Source: Chitinophagaceae bacterium
Lineage (GTDB): Bacteria > Bacteroidota > Bacteroidia > Chitinophagales > Chitinophagaceae
NCBI GenBank assembly: GCA_016719165.1
Contig: JADKAJ010000002.1
Span: 806,001-870,000 of the forward strand
Length of the DNA: 64,000 nt
Reading direction: 5' to 3'
A program made the position numbers and the translations under genes. The stretch's first letter is position 1. Each line of letters starts with the position of its first letter. The notes under the pieces were generated by a model. The model did not search any database, had not been told where the DNA came from, and was given only the letters and a program-made list of their open reading frames with translations. Of this stretch, positions 1 through 8,340 are shown one piece after another.

Positions 1-2
1 AT

Positions 3-668
3 TCGGACAGTTTTGTAAGGATTGTACCAGATGCACCTGCCACGATGGCTGTCTACCAGCATGATTCGCCGGAAAGAGTAGCGAACTTTTCTGATATGTC
101 GGAGCGGAAAGAAATAGTAATGGATAAATTTTTACACCATATTGATTCGGCGCTGGATACCATTCTCAATTCGTATCAATTGCCGCTATTCGTACTGGGA
201 ACTGAAAGAATACTGGGGCATTTTAAGAAATTAACCAAACATGAGGGAGCCATTAGTAAATATATACACGGTAATTATGAAGAAGCAACATTTCCGCAAC
301 TGAAGGAAATGCTGGAACCTCATTTTGCAGAGCTGAAATTAAAAAAACAAATAGCGATACTGCACCGGCTGGAAGAGTCTGCCGGGAAAAAAGCTCTGGC
401 TGTTGGTATTACCGAAGTATGGCGTGAAGCGATGAATCATAAGGGCCAGTTGCTGGTGGTGGAAAAAAATTATATGGTGGCAGCACAACACGGAAGCCAG
501 GAAGATGTGATTTATAAAGTGGCGGAGCCAGCTACTAATTTTTCTTACATAAAAGATGCAGTGGATGAGGTTATAGAAATTGTACTGGAAAATGGCGGTG
601 ATGTGGAATTTATAGATGAAAATTTCCTGGGAGAATACCAGCAAATAGCATTGGTGAAATATTATTAA
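3..668 (+). CDS. baeRF3-like (bacterial eRF1-related) protein, C-terminal part
   Basis: The reading frame is open to the left edge of the window, so this is the 3' part of a longer gene; 221 residues are visible. The C-terminal third has the look of an eRF1 domain-3/pelota-type fold: a conserved GGDVEFID stretch followed by a short tail ending in an I-A-L-V-K-Y-Y strand. The middle carries a helical PLFVLGTERILGHFKKLTKH segment and a YIHGNYEE motif, which I associate with the bacterial archaeo-eukaryotic release factor family 3. Members are thought to act near ribosomes or RNA, but the function is not established. The internal ATG at 45 is probably not the start, because upstream codons read through as similar protein. 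The family call is from recognition, not a search. Confidence 0.7.
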   Translation, partial: SDSFVRIVPDAPATMAVYQHDSPERVANFSDMSERKEIVMDKFLHHIDSALDTILNSYQLPLFVLGTERILGHFKKLTKHEGAISKYIHGNYEEATFPQLKEMLEPHFAELKLKKQIAILHRLEESAGKKALAVGITEVWREAMNHKGQLLVVEKNYMVAAQHGSQEDVIYKVAEPATNFSYIKDAVDEVIEIVLENGGDVEFIDENFLGEYQQIALVKYY

Positions 669-823
669 TATTTTTTGAAGCAAATTCACTTCCTTTCTAT
701 GACGGGTTCCCTGCGTGATACCCATCGTAATTAAATATTTTTATTTTCATAGTTATTGGGATCAATAAAACAAGTGCATAGCTACCGGGGTTATTTTATC
801 TTTACAGCACATCGGCTCTCAGC

Positions 824-1192
824 ATGTGGTACCAGTTTTTCAATATCTTTTTCTTTGTCTTCCACACAGTATTTACGTTGTTCAATATTATTGGCTGGGC
901 ATTTCCACAAACAAGAAAATTGCATTTGATCACGATGCTGCTCACTGCTTTTTCCTGGTTTGTACTCGGCATCTGGTATGGCTGGGGCTATTGTTTTTGC
1001 ACCGACTGGCACTGGCAGGTCAGAGAAATACTGGGTTATCACGACCGGTCGAATTCTTATATTCATTTTCTTCTGTTGAAATTAACGGGTAAAGATTTCA
1101 ATCCCCAACTGGTGGAGAATGCAACACTGATTATATTCCTGCTGAGTTTTATATTAACAGTATGGTTTAATATAAAGGACCGGAAGAAGTAA
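824..1192 (+). CDS. DUF2784-type small membrane protein
   Basis: This 122-residue protein is mostly hydrophobic, with probable membrane segments at about residues 5-27, 33-53 and 98-116. Residues 57-64 read CFCTDWHW, followed by a G-Y-H...S-Y-I stretch. A conserved Cys-x-x-Thr-Asp-Trp-His-Trp patch of this kind is typical of DUF2784 membrane proteins, whose role is unknown. It stands alone between a baeRF-like gene and a convergent lipoprotein gene. An overlapping ORF two bases downstream in another frame gives no recognisable protein. A TATCTTTA element about 24 bases before the ATG could be a Bacteroidota -7 box. Confidence 0.7.
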   Translation: MWYQFFNIFFFVFHTVFTLFNIIGWAFPQTRKLHLITMLLTAFSWFVLGIWYGWGYCFCTDWHWQVREILGYHDRSNSYIHFLLLKLTGKDFNPQLVENATLIIFLLSFILTVWFNIKDRKK

Positions 1193-1259
1193 TGATTAAA
1201 AGGATAAACCGGTTTAAAAAACTTGAATGGGTGTCCTGTGGATGTAACAGGGAATAGTC

Positions 1260-2219
1260 TTATTCTGCTAAAGAAGCCAGCATCCACCTTGCTTCCTGCA
1301 GGTTAAAAAGGGAAAGCGATTGTCGCAGGTATTTTATTGCTTCATCCGGCTGATTCTTTTGCTCAAAAAACACTGCACAATTATAACAGGCTTTGGCTGC
1401 TTTTTCTTTATCAGGATCATTGATGAATCGCAGGCTTTCTGTAAGGGCAGCATCATACTCAAATTTTGTAATAGCAGCACTCACTGCTTCAAATCCTTTG
1501 CCGGTAAATACCGGACGTTGACGATTGGCTTCACCGGAGAAAAAATTGTTCAGGTATTGTTGTGCATTCTCGATACTCATATCCCGTGCATCCTCCCGGT
1601 GCAGGACCACACTCGGACCTGCTGCCAGCAAACCACTCACCACTGACCTGTTGGAGTGAAATTTTTTTCGGTTAACGGTCATCATTTTAAGCAGGGTACT
1701 GGTAGAATAAAGTGAATAGCCGATATCTGTGACAATGTCATATGAGGCTGTCCTGCTTTTCACACCATCACTTCCTTTCACTACTTCCACATTGGTCTGG
1801 TCGAAATAAACGTCAAAAGATTGTAGTACTATAGCATGGGTGGCATTATATTTTGACAACAGTACTTTAAGGATGCTGTCGGTATTTCCTGTGATTGATG
1901 TATAACCCTTTATTACCTCGGCCGGGATACCTTCTTTCTCCAGTACCCTTTTTGATATCCAGTTCATCAGGTTATCCGTTAAGGAAATAAACAGCTCCTC
2001 TTTGCTATCCCGGTATTTTTTAGCAACGATATCATTGGCGTTGAGCAGGAGTATTTTTTGCGGCAGCGGATCAATGGAATAAACAGGTTTTGTTTTTGCC
2101 GTAAATGAAATGATCCGGTTGGGGGCCGTACAGGCAACCCACAATAGCATAGATAGCACTGCAAGCCGGTACATAAAATTCAATTTGCAGCAAGTTACAG
2201 TACCAAACATCTGTTTCAA
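1260..2219 (-). CDS. DUF6340-like lipoprotein with C-terminal TPR
   Basis: A 319-codon frame whose more likely start is the internal Met16 (position 2174), giving a classical lipoprotein signal with LWVAC and the lipidated cysteine at residue 30 of the long form. The mature part starts with an IDPLPQKILLLNANDIV strand, and the last about 50 residues (ACYNCAVFFEQ...DEAIKYLRQSL) form a tetratricopeptide-like helical pair. This layout matches uncharacterised Bacteroidota DUF6340 lipoproteins, probably tethered to the outer or inner membrane and facing the periplasm. The gene is convergent with the DUF2784 gene and divergent from a SnoaL-like secreted protein. The family label is recognition only. 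Confidence 0.65.
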   Translation of the reverse strand: MKQMFGTVTCCKLNFMYRLAVLSMLLWVACTAPNRIISFTAKTKPVYSIDPLPQKILLLNANDIVAKKYRDSKEELFISLTDNLMNWISKRVLEKEGIPAEVIKGYTSITGNTDSILKVLLSKYNATHAIVLQSFDVYFDQTNVEVVKGSDGVKSRTASYDIVTDIGYSLYSTSTLLKMMTVNRKKFHSNRSVVSGLLAAGPSVVLHREDARDMSIENAQQYLNNFFSGEANRQRPVFTGKGFEAVSAAITKFEYDAALTESLRFINDPDKEKAAKACYNCAVFFEQKNQPDEAIKYLRQSLSLFNLQEARWMLASLAE

Positions 2220-2287
2220 ATGACTATACTCAGTCTTTTCGTTATACTATCAGGCCGGTAACCGTAGTAATCAGCTAACTTTATTGC

Positions 2288-2743
2288 ATGAAAAAAGTAA
2301 CTTCTTTTTTACTGGTAGCTCTTTGCCAGTCGAACCTGGTAACGGCACAAATGACTACGATTACTGACAGCAGTTTTATTGTTTCACTCAATCAGCAAAT
2401 TGATAACCTGGTCATAGAACAAAATACAGCGGCATTGGATTCAATGTATGCCAGTGACTTTGTTTTCAGTCATGGCTCTGGCAAAATTGAAGGTAAACAG
2501 GGTTGGTTTATATCAGTGGCGAAAGGAAATTTCCTGACCCGTCAGCATGATTCTGTAACCGTAGAACTGCATGAAGGAATTGCAATTGTAAGAGGTAAAT
2601 TATCGGTACGAAAAAAGAACAGTACGTTGATCTCCAATTACCATTTGAAATATGTCCGGGTTTATGCCAACCGTCAGAAGCGGTGGCAATTAATATCACA
2701 TATCACCACTGCCGAATTTCATGCGCCATCAGAAAGTTTATAA
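2288..2743 (+). CDS. Secreted NTF2-like (DUF4440/SnoaL) protein
   Basis: A 151-residue protein with a signal peptide (about residues 1-20, ending VTAQ) and a single NTF2-like fold: a helix LNQQIDNLVIEQNTAALDSM, a DFVFSHGSG hairpin with the usual small-molecule pocket residues, then strands VTVELHEGIAIVRGKLSV and YHLKYVRVYA ending in WQLISHIT. DUF4440 domains of this kind may bind or isomerise small ligands; no catalytic set can be assigned here. A TAACTTTA element lies only 4-11 bases before the ATG, so the transcript may be nearly leaderless. The gene converges with the esterase gene that follows. Confidence 0.75.
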   Translation: MKKVTSFLLVALCQSNLVTAQMTTITDSSFIVSLNQQIDNLVIEQNTAALDSMYASDFVFSHGSGKIEGKQGWFISVAKGNFLTRQHDSVTVELHEGIAIVRGKLSVRKKNSTLISNYHLKYVRVYANRQKRWQLISHITTAEFHAPSESL

Positions 2744-2763
2744 TAACAAACTCATTGCAGCTG

Positions 2764-4149
2764 TTAAGGTGATTTTAATTTTGAGACCAACCAGTTTGTT
2801 AGTTTTTCTGTTTGCTCCGGGTATGTCCAGTGTCCTGTTTCCTGTGCAAGGAATAATTCTTTAGGAGCTGTAATCATATTATAGGCGGCGTACATCGATG
2901 TGGGCGGACAGGTTTCATCATTGAAGCCCCAGCTATACATTCCCGGTACTTTTACCAGGCGGGCAAAATTGACCACATCATAATAAGCAGCAGCTTCTAT
3001 CTTATCCTTTTTATTATTAAAAGCAAGATTGGCCTTATTAAATAAATGAGGCCAGCCGCCGGCACGGCCTTTTAAATAGCCGGTCAGATCAGAGAGGGCC
3101 GGGTAAAAACAAGCAAGAAACTTAACCCTTGAATCCAGCGCTGCGGTAATGATTGATAAGGCGCCCCCCTGGCTGCCTCCTGTAACGCCGAGATTGATCC
3201 CATCATACTGTGGCAGTTGTACAATAAAGTCATTGGCACGAACACAGCCGAGGTACACCCTTTTGTAATAATAGCGGTCCTTATCATCAAGATTACTGTT
3301 CCAGTATCCTGCCAACGCACCGGTAATAAGATTGCTGTAAACGGAAGCATCCATATTCACCGGTACACCATGAATGCCGATCTCAAACGTAATAAGCCCT
3401 TTTTCTGCATTGGCGATATCTCCCGCATAAGGACGGGCACCAGCACCCGGCACTTTGAGTATTGCCGGGTATTTACCTTCTTTTTTGGGAACACATAAGA
3501 TGCCATACAACCGGGTACCCGGTCTGAAATTCTGCAAGTTGACATGATATACATTTACTTTCTCCGTACAGCGTTCAGGTAGTAAGGTCATTCTCGCATC
3601 CAGTGGTACAGTTGCAAGCTCAGCCTTTGCCTGTTCCCAATAGGATAAAAAATCTGCCGGGTTAGCGATGGCAGGTTGTATCTGCTGTGCATCAAAAGCA
3701 GCCGTACCTAATCCCCGATAGGTTTTATTATTGATCGTTGCGGTAGCAATGCAGCGAAGAAAACCGGGCTCTTTCATGGTACCTCCATCTGTTGTCAATG
3801 TTCCGCTGGCAAGCACTAAAGAGTCTTTTTTCAGGGGATCCATTTTTTCCGGACCAATCTCATATTTGATAGCTACATTTTTAAGCGTATTGCCATTTTG
3901 TAAAACAGAGATATTGAATTTTACTTTTTCACCGGTTTTATAAACCCAATCAGCATGATCCGGTGCCACTATTACTTTTATGAATTGTTCAGTGGGTTGG
4001 GCATAGCTGATTTGAATACTTCCCAATAACAGGGCAGTAATAAAATGCATAATTTTTTTATAACAAGTGGCAGTGGGCATACAGTTATTTTCAGGGAATT
4101 TACGAAAACAAAATTGTAAACCGGGCTTCCTGGCAGACTTTGCCTGCAA
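2764..4149 (-). CDS. Secreted acetylxylan-esterase-like hydrolase (AXE1/CE7)
   Basis: An alpha/beta hydrolase of 461 codons. The true start is probably Met24 (4080) or Met34 (4050), since Met34 opens a clear signal peptide ending SYAQP. An N-terminal beta-sandwich-like region (about residues 55-150) precedes the catalytic domain. The nucleophile elbow is GGSQGG with Ser326, and the candidate acid and base are Asp411 (FNDET) and His440 (ETGHWTYP). This is the AXE1/cephalosporin-deacetylase pattern, acting on acetylated carbohydrate esters in the periplasm or outside the cell. No glycan-degradation genes lie beside it, so the substrate is unknown. Confidence 0.82.
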   Translation of the reverse strand: MQAKSARKPGLQFCFRKFPENNCMPTATCYKKIMHFITALLLGSIQISYAQPTEQFIKVIVAPDHADWVYKTGEKVKFNISVLQNGNTLKNVAIKYEIGPEKMDPLKKDSLVLASGTLTTDGGTMKEPGFLRCIATATINNKTYRGLGTAAFDAQQIQPAIANPADFLSYWEQAKAELATVPLDARMTLLPERCTEKVNVYHVNLQNFRPGTRLYGILCVPKKEGKYPAILKVPGAGARPYAGDIANAEKGLITFEIGIHGVPVNMDASVYSNLITGALAGYWNSNLDDKDRYYYKRVYLGCVRANDFIVQLPQYDGINLGVTGGSQGGALSIITAALDSRVKFLACFYPALSDLTGYLKGRAGGWPHLFNKANLAFNNKKDKIEAAAYYDVVNFARLVKVPGMYSWGFNDETCPPTSMYAAYNMITAPKELFLAQETGHWTYPEQTEKLTNWLVSKLKSP

Positions 4150-4266
4150 CAGCTTTGCCTGCTTCCCGGGTTAGTAATTCTTATCAGGGTTTTGAATGAG
4201 TTTACTCATTGAAGCGGGCCGCAACTAGTATTAATTTACAAGTGGAAAGAAAATGGGGAACTGATC

Positions 4267-4827
4267 ATGCTGAACATACCTGTACAATCGTCGAAAAGAG
4301 GGAAGAAGGATAAGGAGCGAATCAGGACTGATGCGCTGCTCCGGGAAACTTCTACCAACTATATACGATTGATAGGTGATGCCGATCGTAAAGCCAGGAT
4401 CATGCTGGTTGTGAATTCTGTTTTCCTGACTATCGGCATTACCCTGTTAACCAAATCCATGGATGACATGCCCTTTGTATGGATCAGTGCCACTATTCTG
4501 ATGTTGTCGAATGTGCTGACGCTTTTTTTCTCAATTCAATCGGTAAAACCAGAGTTTAAAAAGGACCATCATCAAGATTGCGATAACAATATCCTGCATT
4601 ATACGAAAAGCAGCCGCATTCCGCTGGAAGACTATGCTGCACAACTCAAAGACACCATGCACGACAATGATAAAAAAATGGAAGCCATCACCAGGGACCT
4701 GTATCACTATGGCAATCTCCTCACAACGAAATACAGGCTCCTGAATATAGCTTACCACCTTTTTTCATGGGGCATTTTACTGTCTGTAGTTTCATATCTT
4801 TTTATAATACTGATCATTAACCAATAA
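4267..4827 (+). CDS. Orphan Pycsar-effector-like (PycTM/DUF5706) membrane protein
   Basis: A 186-residue protein. The cytoplasmic N-terminus leads into a helix ending DADRKARIMLVVN, then two close membrane segments (about residues 43-62 and 68-88), a soluble helical stretch with HDNDKKMEAI, and a final membrane helix (about 164-184). This R-x-L...D-x-K-A-x-x-x-L plus 2+1 membrane layout is that of the Pycsar effector domain (formerly DUF5706), which in antiphage Pycsar systems responds to cyclic CMP or UMP and damages the membrane. No nucleotide cyclase or HD phosphohydrolase is encoded nearby, so it may be an orphan or have a housekeeping role. The family call is from motif recognition. Confidence 0.62.
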   Translation: MLNIPVQSSKRGKKDKERIRTDALLRETSTNYIRLIGDADRKARIMLVVNSVFLTIGITLLTKSMDDMPFVWISATILMLSNVLTLFFSIQSVKPEFKKDHHQDCDNNILHYTKSSRIPLEDYAAQLKDTMHDNDKKMEAITRDLYHYGNLLTTKYRLLNIAYHLFSWGILLSVVSYLFIILIINQ

Positions 4828-4947
4828 ACTCTAAAAAATGTAACGCTGATATATCGATGGAGAGATCACAACGTGGTCTTTAATACCGATAGAGGCAGAC
4901 CCCTGATACTGTTGATAATTATTGTTAATACCCTTCAACTTAAAAAC

Positions 4948-5280
4948 ATGAAATTCCGTATTGAGTCACCGGGGTTTAAACCAAGCCCTTCATTGAAAGA
5001 GTTTGCAACACAAAAACTAAAATCATTGGACAGGTTTTATAAAGATATCCAGGAAATTGAAGTGACACTGCTGAACGATGTGAAAGCTGGTAAGGAACTG
5101 GTGAGTTGTACACTGAATATCCGTATTCCCGGAAAGGATGAGTACATCAAGGCCGGTTCTTATATTTTTGAAGATGCCATATTGAAAGCGATGGATGCTG
5201 CCAAAAGAAGACTACATATCCGGAAAACTCAATTGCAGCTGGCTAATAAAAAGAAAAAAACCAGCCGTATGCTGGTATAA
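4948..5280 (+). CDS. hpf: Ribosome hibernation-promoting factor / RaiA family
   Basis: The start chosen is the ATG at 4948 (MKFRIESPGFKPS), not the upstream frame, because the family's beta strand begins there. The 110-residue product has the beta-alpha-beta-beta-beta-alpha order of short HPF/YfiA proteins: FATQKLKSLDRFYKDIQEIEV, a VSCTLNIRIPGKDEYIK strand pair and the helix DAILKAMDAAKRRLHIRKTQ with a basic tail KKKKTSRM. Short HPFs bind the 30S decoding site and favour ribosome dimerisation or silencing in stationary phase. The gene stands alone; the next gene is convergent. Confidence 0.85.
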   Translation: MKFRIESPGFKPSPSLKEFATQKLKSLDRFYKDIQEIEVTLLNDVKAGKELVSCTLNIRIPGKDEYIKAGSYIFEDAILKAMDAAKRRLHIRKTQLQLANKKKKTSRMLV

Positions 5281-5434
5281 GTCCACCGGAGTACCCGGCA
5301 GGCAAAGTTCCGGATTTGTGAAAACAGGATTTTTAATGAATCGGTTATTCAATTTGTTCATTAATGTCCTGCGGGGGTATATTTATTTTTCCAGGACCAC
5401 CTTATCCACAAGAAAAGGTTTGTTCCGGAAAGAT

Positions 5435-6169
5435 TTAAAGATTCCTGGCCTTGCTCCACTCCACCAGTGCTTTTTTTATAGCGGCTCCCATCTTTTGCTG
5501 GCTGTCAGGATTGAGCAGCAGCTCACGACTGACGGCATTATCACCAATCTCGAGTAATACACGATAAGGAGCGGTGTTAATATGCTCATCAAGGCTGTAA
5601 AAACTTAGTTTGCCGGTGGCCTGGCAACGGTAATCGTTTCTGCCCGTTGTACTGTCGAGTAGTACACCACGGTTCTCTAACCCGCTTACTTCACTGATAG
5701 CTTTTATCAGTAATGCAGCCAGTTCACGGTTATCTTTTTCATATTTATCACCGTAATGAATATAGCCCCATACAGCATTACGCTTCGTGCCGCCATTATT
5801 ATGTACAGAAATAAAAATAGACGGTTTCAGTTTATTGGATGCTTGTAATTCAAAGGCATAACCGGAGATCTTGCCGTCAATAACAGCGCTGGTATGCAAT
5901 ATTTTGGTATTGCTGCCTGAGTCGGCATGATGGTATTCCGTTTTACCAAGACTCCATACTTTATATTCTTTTAACCGTGGATTTGTTTTCATCGCTGCTT
6001 CAGCAATGGCATTACATACCGCTGCTTCACTGAAATCTTTACCGGTATCTGTTTGGTGGGAGGGCTGCCAGACAACAACTGTTTTTTTTCTGCCGGCAAA
6101 AAATTTATCACTGCATGATTGTAATACTAAAAAGCATAAAGCAAAAGCAATTGATTTTTTAGGGTTCAT
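5435..6169 (-). CDS. N-acetylmuramoyl-L-alanine amidase (Amidase_3), lipoprotein
   Basis: A 244-residue lipoprotein: lipobox LQSC with Cys19. The catalytic domain follows the zinc amidase pattern: His38 in WQPSHQ, a likely Glu48, His123 in FISVHNNGG and the catalytic Glu217 in LLEIGDN. Amidase_3 enzymes cut the bond between N-acetylmuramic acid and the stem peptide. The sequence is short, with no SPOR or LysM wall-binding module, so it probably works as a membrane-anchored periplasmic enzyme. It is a single gene between two opposite-facing neighbours. Confidence 0.82.
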   Translation of the reverse strand: MNPKKSIAFALCFLVLQSCSDKFFAGRKKTVVVWQPSHQTDTGKDFSEAAVCNAIAEAAMKTNPRLKEYKVWSLGKTEYHHADSGSNTKILHTSAVIDGKISGYAFELQASNKLKPSIFISVHNNGGTKRNAVWGYIHYGDKYEKDNRELAALLIKAISEVSGLENRGVLLDSTTGRNDYRCQATGKLSFYSLDEHINTAPYRVLLEIGDNAVSRELLLNPDSQQKMGAAIKKALVEWSKARNL

Positions 6170-6364
6170 AACAAATATCTTTTCCGGAAGTGAATGAAAC
6201 AGGATGTCACAGGAAAGTTAAACAGAATACAGAAGCGAAATTAAAGCAGGACGAAATTTATATCTAACCTGTCTTTTGCAAAAGCTGGTTGTCACTTAAA
6301 GGTCTGAACCCGGAATATGCTTACATTCATATTCATTTATTAAACCTCCTGTAAAGTTTAGCCT

Positions 6365-7033
6365 ATGCACCCGGATCAATCTGACAGTACCGCCAGACAC
6401 AAAGAACCGAATGACCAGATCATTTCGTATTATACCTTGCGGGTCCTCATAGGCGCCACCGGTGTTTTGCTTCCCCTGTTAGTGTTTTTTGGAAAATGGA
6501 TTTCAGAAAGTTCAGGTGTCCTGGAATTTTCCATCAGTGATTATTATGATAACGGTACCGCCGGTGATATACTGGTGGGTGTATTGTTTGTGCTGGGGTT
6601 TTTCCTGCTATCTTATAAGGGCCCGGAACCGGTTGACAACATAGCCGCTGATGTGGGATGTGTGGCTGCATTGGGGGTGGCATTATTTCCTACCACTTAT
6701 TGTACTTCCTGCTGGGTGCATACGATGCATTTTATTTTTGCCTTACTGTTATTCTCTGTATTCATTTTTTTCTCCATTTATCTTTTCCGTAAAACAAACC
6801 CTGCCAAAAAAATGACGTCAGAAAAGAAAAATCGGAACCGGGTTTATCTTATCTGCGGTATTATTATGATACTTTGTATTGCTGCTATTACATTCAGTTT
6901 ATTAGTGCTGGATGCCTCTGTGAGTGCGAAATATAAACTGGTGTATTGGTTTGAATCCATCGCCCTGGTTTCCTTTGGTATTTCCTGGATCACCAAGTCG
7001 GAGTCTTTTTACCTGCAGGATAAAGAACCGTAG
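6365..7033 (+). CDS. Six-helix membrane protein, DUF998-like
   Basis: A 222-residue integral membrane protein with about six hydrophobic helices. Between helices 1 and 2 it has an S-I-S-D-Y-Y loop, then LVGVLFVLGFFLLSYKG and a helix ending VALFPTTYC. This loop-plus-ALFPT pattern occurs in poorly characterised bacterial membrane proteins often labelled DUF998-like; I am not certain of the family. No signal peptide or soluble domain is present. The 219 bases after it hold no gene. Confidence 0.6.
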   Translation: MHPDQSDSTARHKEPNDQIISYYTLRVLIGATGVLLPLLVFFGKWISESSGVLEFSISDYYDNGTAGDILVGVLFVLGFFLLSYKGPEPVDNIAADVGCVAALGVALFPTTYCTSCWVHTMHFIFALLLFSVFIFFSIYLFRKTNPAKKMTSEKKNRNRVYLICGIIMILCIAAITFSLLVLDASVSAKYKLVYWFESIALVSFGISWITKSESFYLQDKEP

Positions 7034-7252
7034 GGGAACCCGGTAAAAGGAAGACCCCTTCTGGTAATAAATTCTTTTTTTCTTTATTTGGTTAATTAGG
7101 TTAACTTACTATAGTCTTAATTCCTCCCCCTGTAATTCCTTTCCCGGTAATACCCTCCCGAATAGTGTGTATTATTTTTTATGAATGAAGTACATGCAGT
7201 TGATTTTTCAATTGCAGCACTGATAATTATTTTTTAACCAAAACAACCACAC

Positions 7253-8011
7253 ATGAAAAAGATCATTTTGTTGTTATTTATTGCCTTTAGTATTACAGCC
7301 TTTGCTCAAAAGACCGACCTGACTACCGTTAACACCGTGAAACCGAAGTTGGGCCAGAAGATGGCATTTGAAGCGGCGTATAAAGTACATACCGCCAAGT
7401 TTCACAAGGCTGAAGAAAAAATTTCTGTGTATGAAATCATGACCGGCACTTATGCAGGATTTTATCATTTGGTAAATGGTGGGAGGTCATATGCGGATTT
7501 TGATAAAGCAAGAACTGATGCATCCACCCACAGCCTGGATCTTGATAAGACATTCTTTCCTTACCTGGAAGAAACAAGGAATGGGATTTACCGCCTGGTA
7601 GATAGTTTAAGTTTTCACCAGGAAATACAAGGAGAAAGCTATTTGGTCAATCTGAGGCATATCAAAGCCTCTCTTCAGGAAGATTATCGCCTGGAATCTG
7701 CAAGAACTGTAAAAATATTAAGTAAGTTAAAAGGAACATTCTGGGACAATCTTAGCTTTAATCTCTTTGAACAGTTATGGGATGGGTCTGAACCTGTTGT
7801 GGTACAAATACGTAATCTTAAAGACGGATTCAAATCGCTTGAACCTAATTATTATGGAGCTGCAACTACCGGTGCACCTACTTTTAAAGATGAATATGTA
7901 AAAGCATATGGAACTGCTGACTGGGATAAAAGGGTCAAACTGCTGGAAGATGCTGTTGTTAAAAATGAACAGTATATTATGAAATTGAGAAAAGATCTTA
8001 GCTCACAGTAG
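7253..8011 (+). CDS. Secreted protein of unknown function
   Basis: A 252-residue protein with a clean signal peptide (MKKIILLLFIAFSITAFAQ). I do not recognise the mature domain. Two similar-looking segments can be seen: one around residues 45-75 (FHKAEEKISVYEIMTGTYAGF) and one around residues 175-195 (VQIRNLKDGFKSLEPNYYG), each followed by a helix. This could be a tandem alpha/beta-barrel fold of the NIPSNAP or monooxygenase kind, but that is a guess. It is followed by a good hairpin terminator at 8030-8062, so it is a one-gene unit. Confidence 0.7.
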   Translation: MKKIILLLFIAFSITAFAQKTDLTTVNTVKPKLGQKMAFEAAYKVHTAKFHKAEEKISVYEIMTGTYAGFYHLVNGGRSYADFDKARTDASTHSLDLDKTFFPYLEETRNGIYRLVDSLSFHQEIQGESYLVNLRHIKASLQEDYRLESARTVKILSKLKGTFWDNLSFNLFEQLWDGSEPVVVQIRNLKDGFKSLEPNYYGAATTGAPTFKDEYVKAYGTADWDKRVKLLEDAVVKNEQYIMKLRKDLSSQ

Positions 8012-8029
8012 ACTACTATAATATTGATT

Positions 8030-8062
8030 AAAAGATCCCGGGCAGGTCTGGGGTCTTTTTTT
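8030..8062 (+). terminator. Rho-independent terminator after the 7253-8011 gene
   Basis: A ten-pair stem (8030-8039 with 8050-8059, one T-G wobble) is followed by a run of T residues. It lies 19 bases after the stop codon. The rest of 8063-8340 holds no gene: a 77-codon frame there has no recognisable protein features. An inverted GATAG/CTATC pair sits at 8284-8300, upstream of the glutamate dehydrogenase gene. Confidence 0.7.
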
Positions 8063-8340
8063 GTATTGTACATCCCCGTTAGTGGATCGTATAGCAGGCC
8101 CTGCAACACTTCGAGGAATTTCAATTATGCAGAACTTTTGAATAGTCAACTGGTATTCAATTTCGCCAACCCTAAACGGCCCCTTTTGACTGGTTGTCAA
8201 TACTCATATACAAATGGCTTTTTTGCTGACTTTACTCATACTTACCAATGTTACTGACTTTTTACTTTTACATGATGCCGGAGATAGTTTTTCAGCTATC
8301 AAAACCCGCAAAAAATATTAGTTAACAACAAAACCGCTGT

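Noticed and set aside
8024..8257. 77-codon frame after the secreted protein gene
   Set aside because: It runs across a strong terminator hairpin and has no protein-like pattern.
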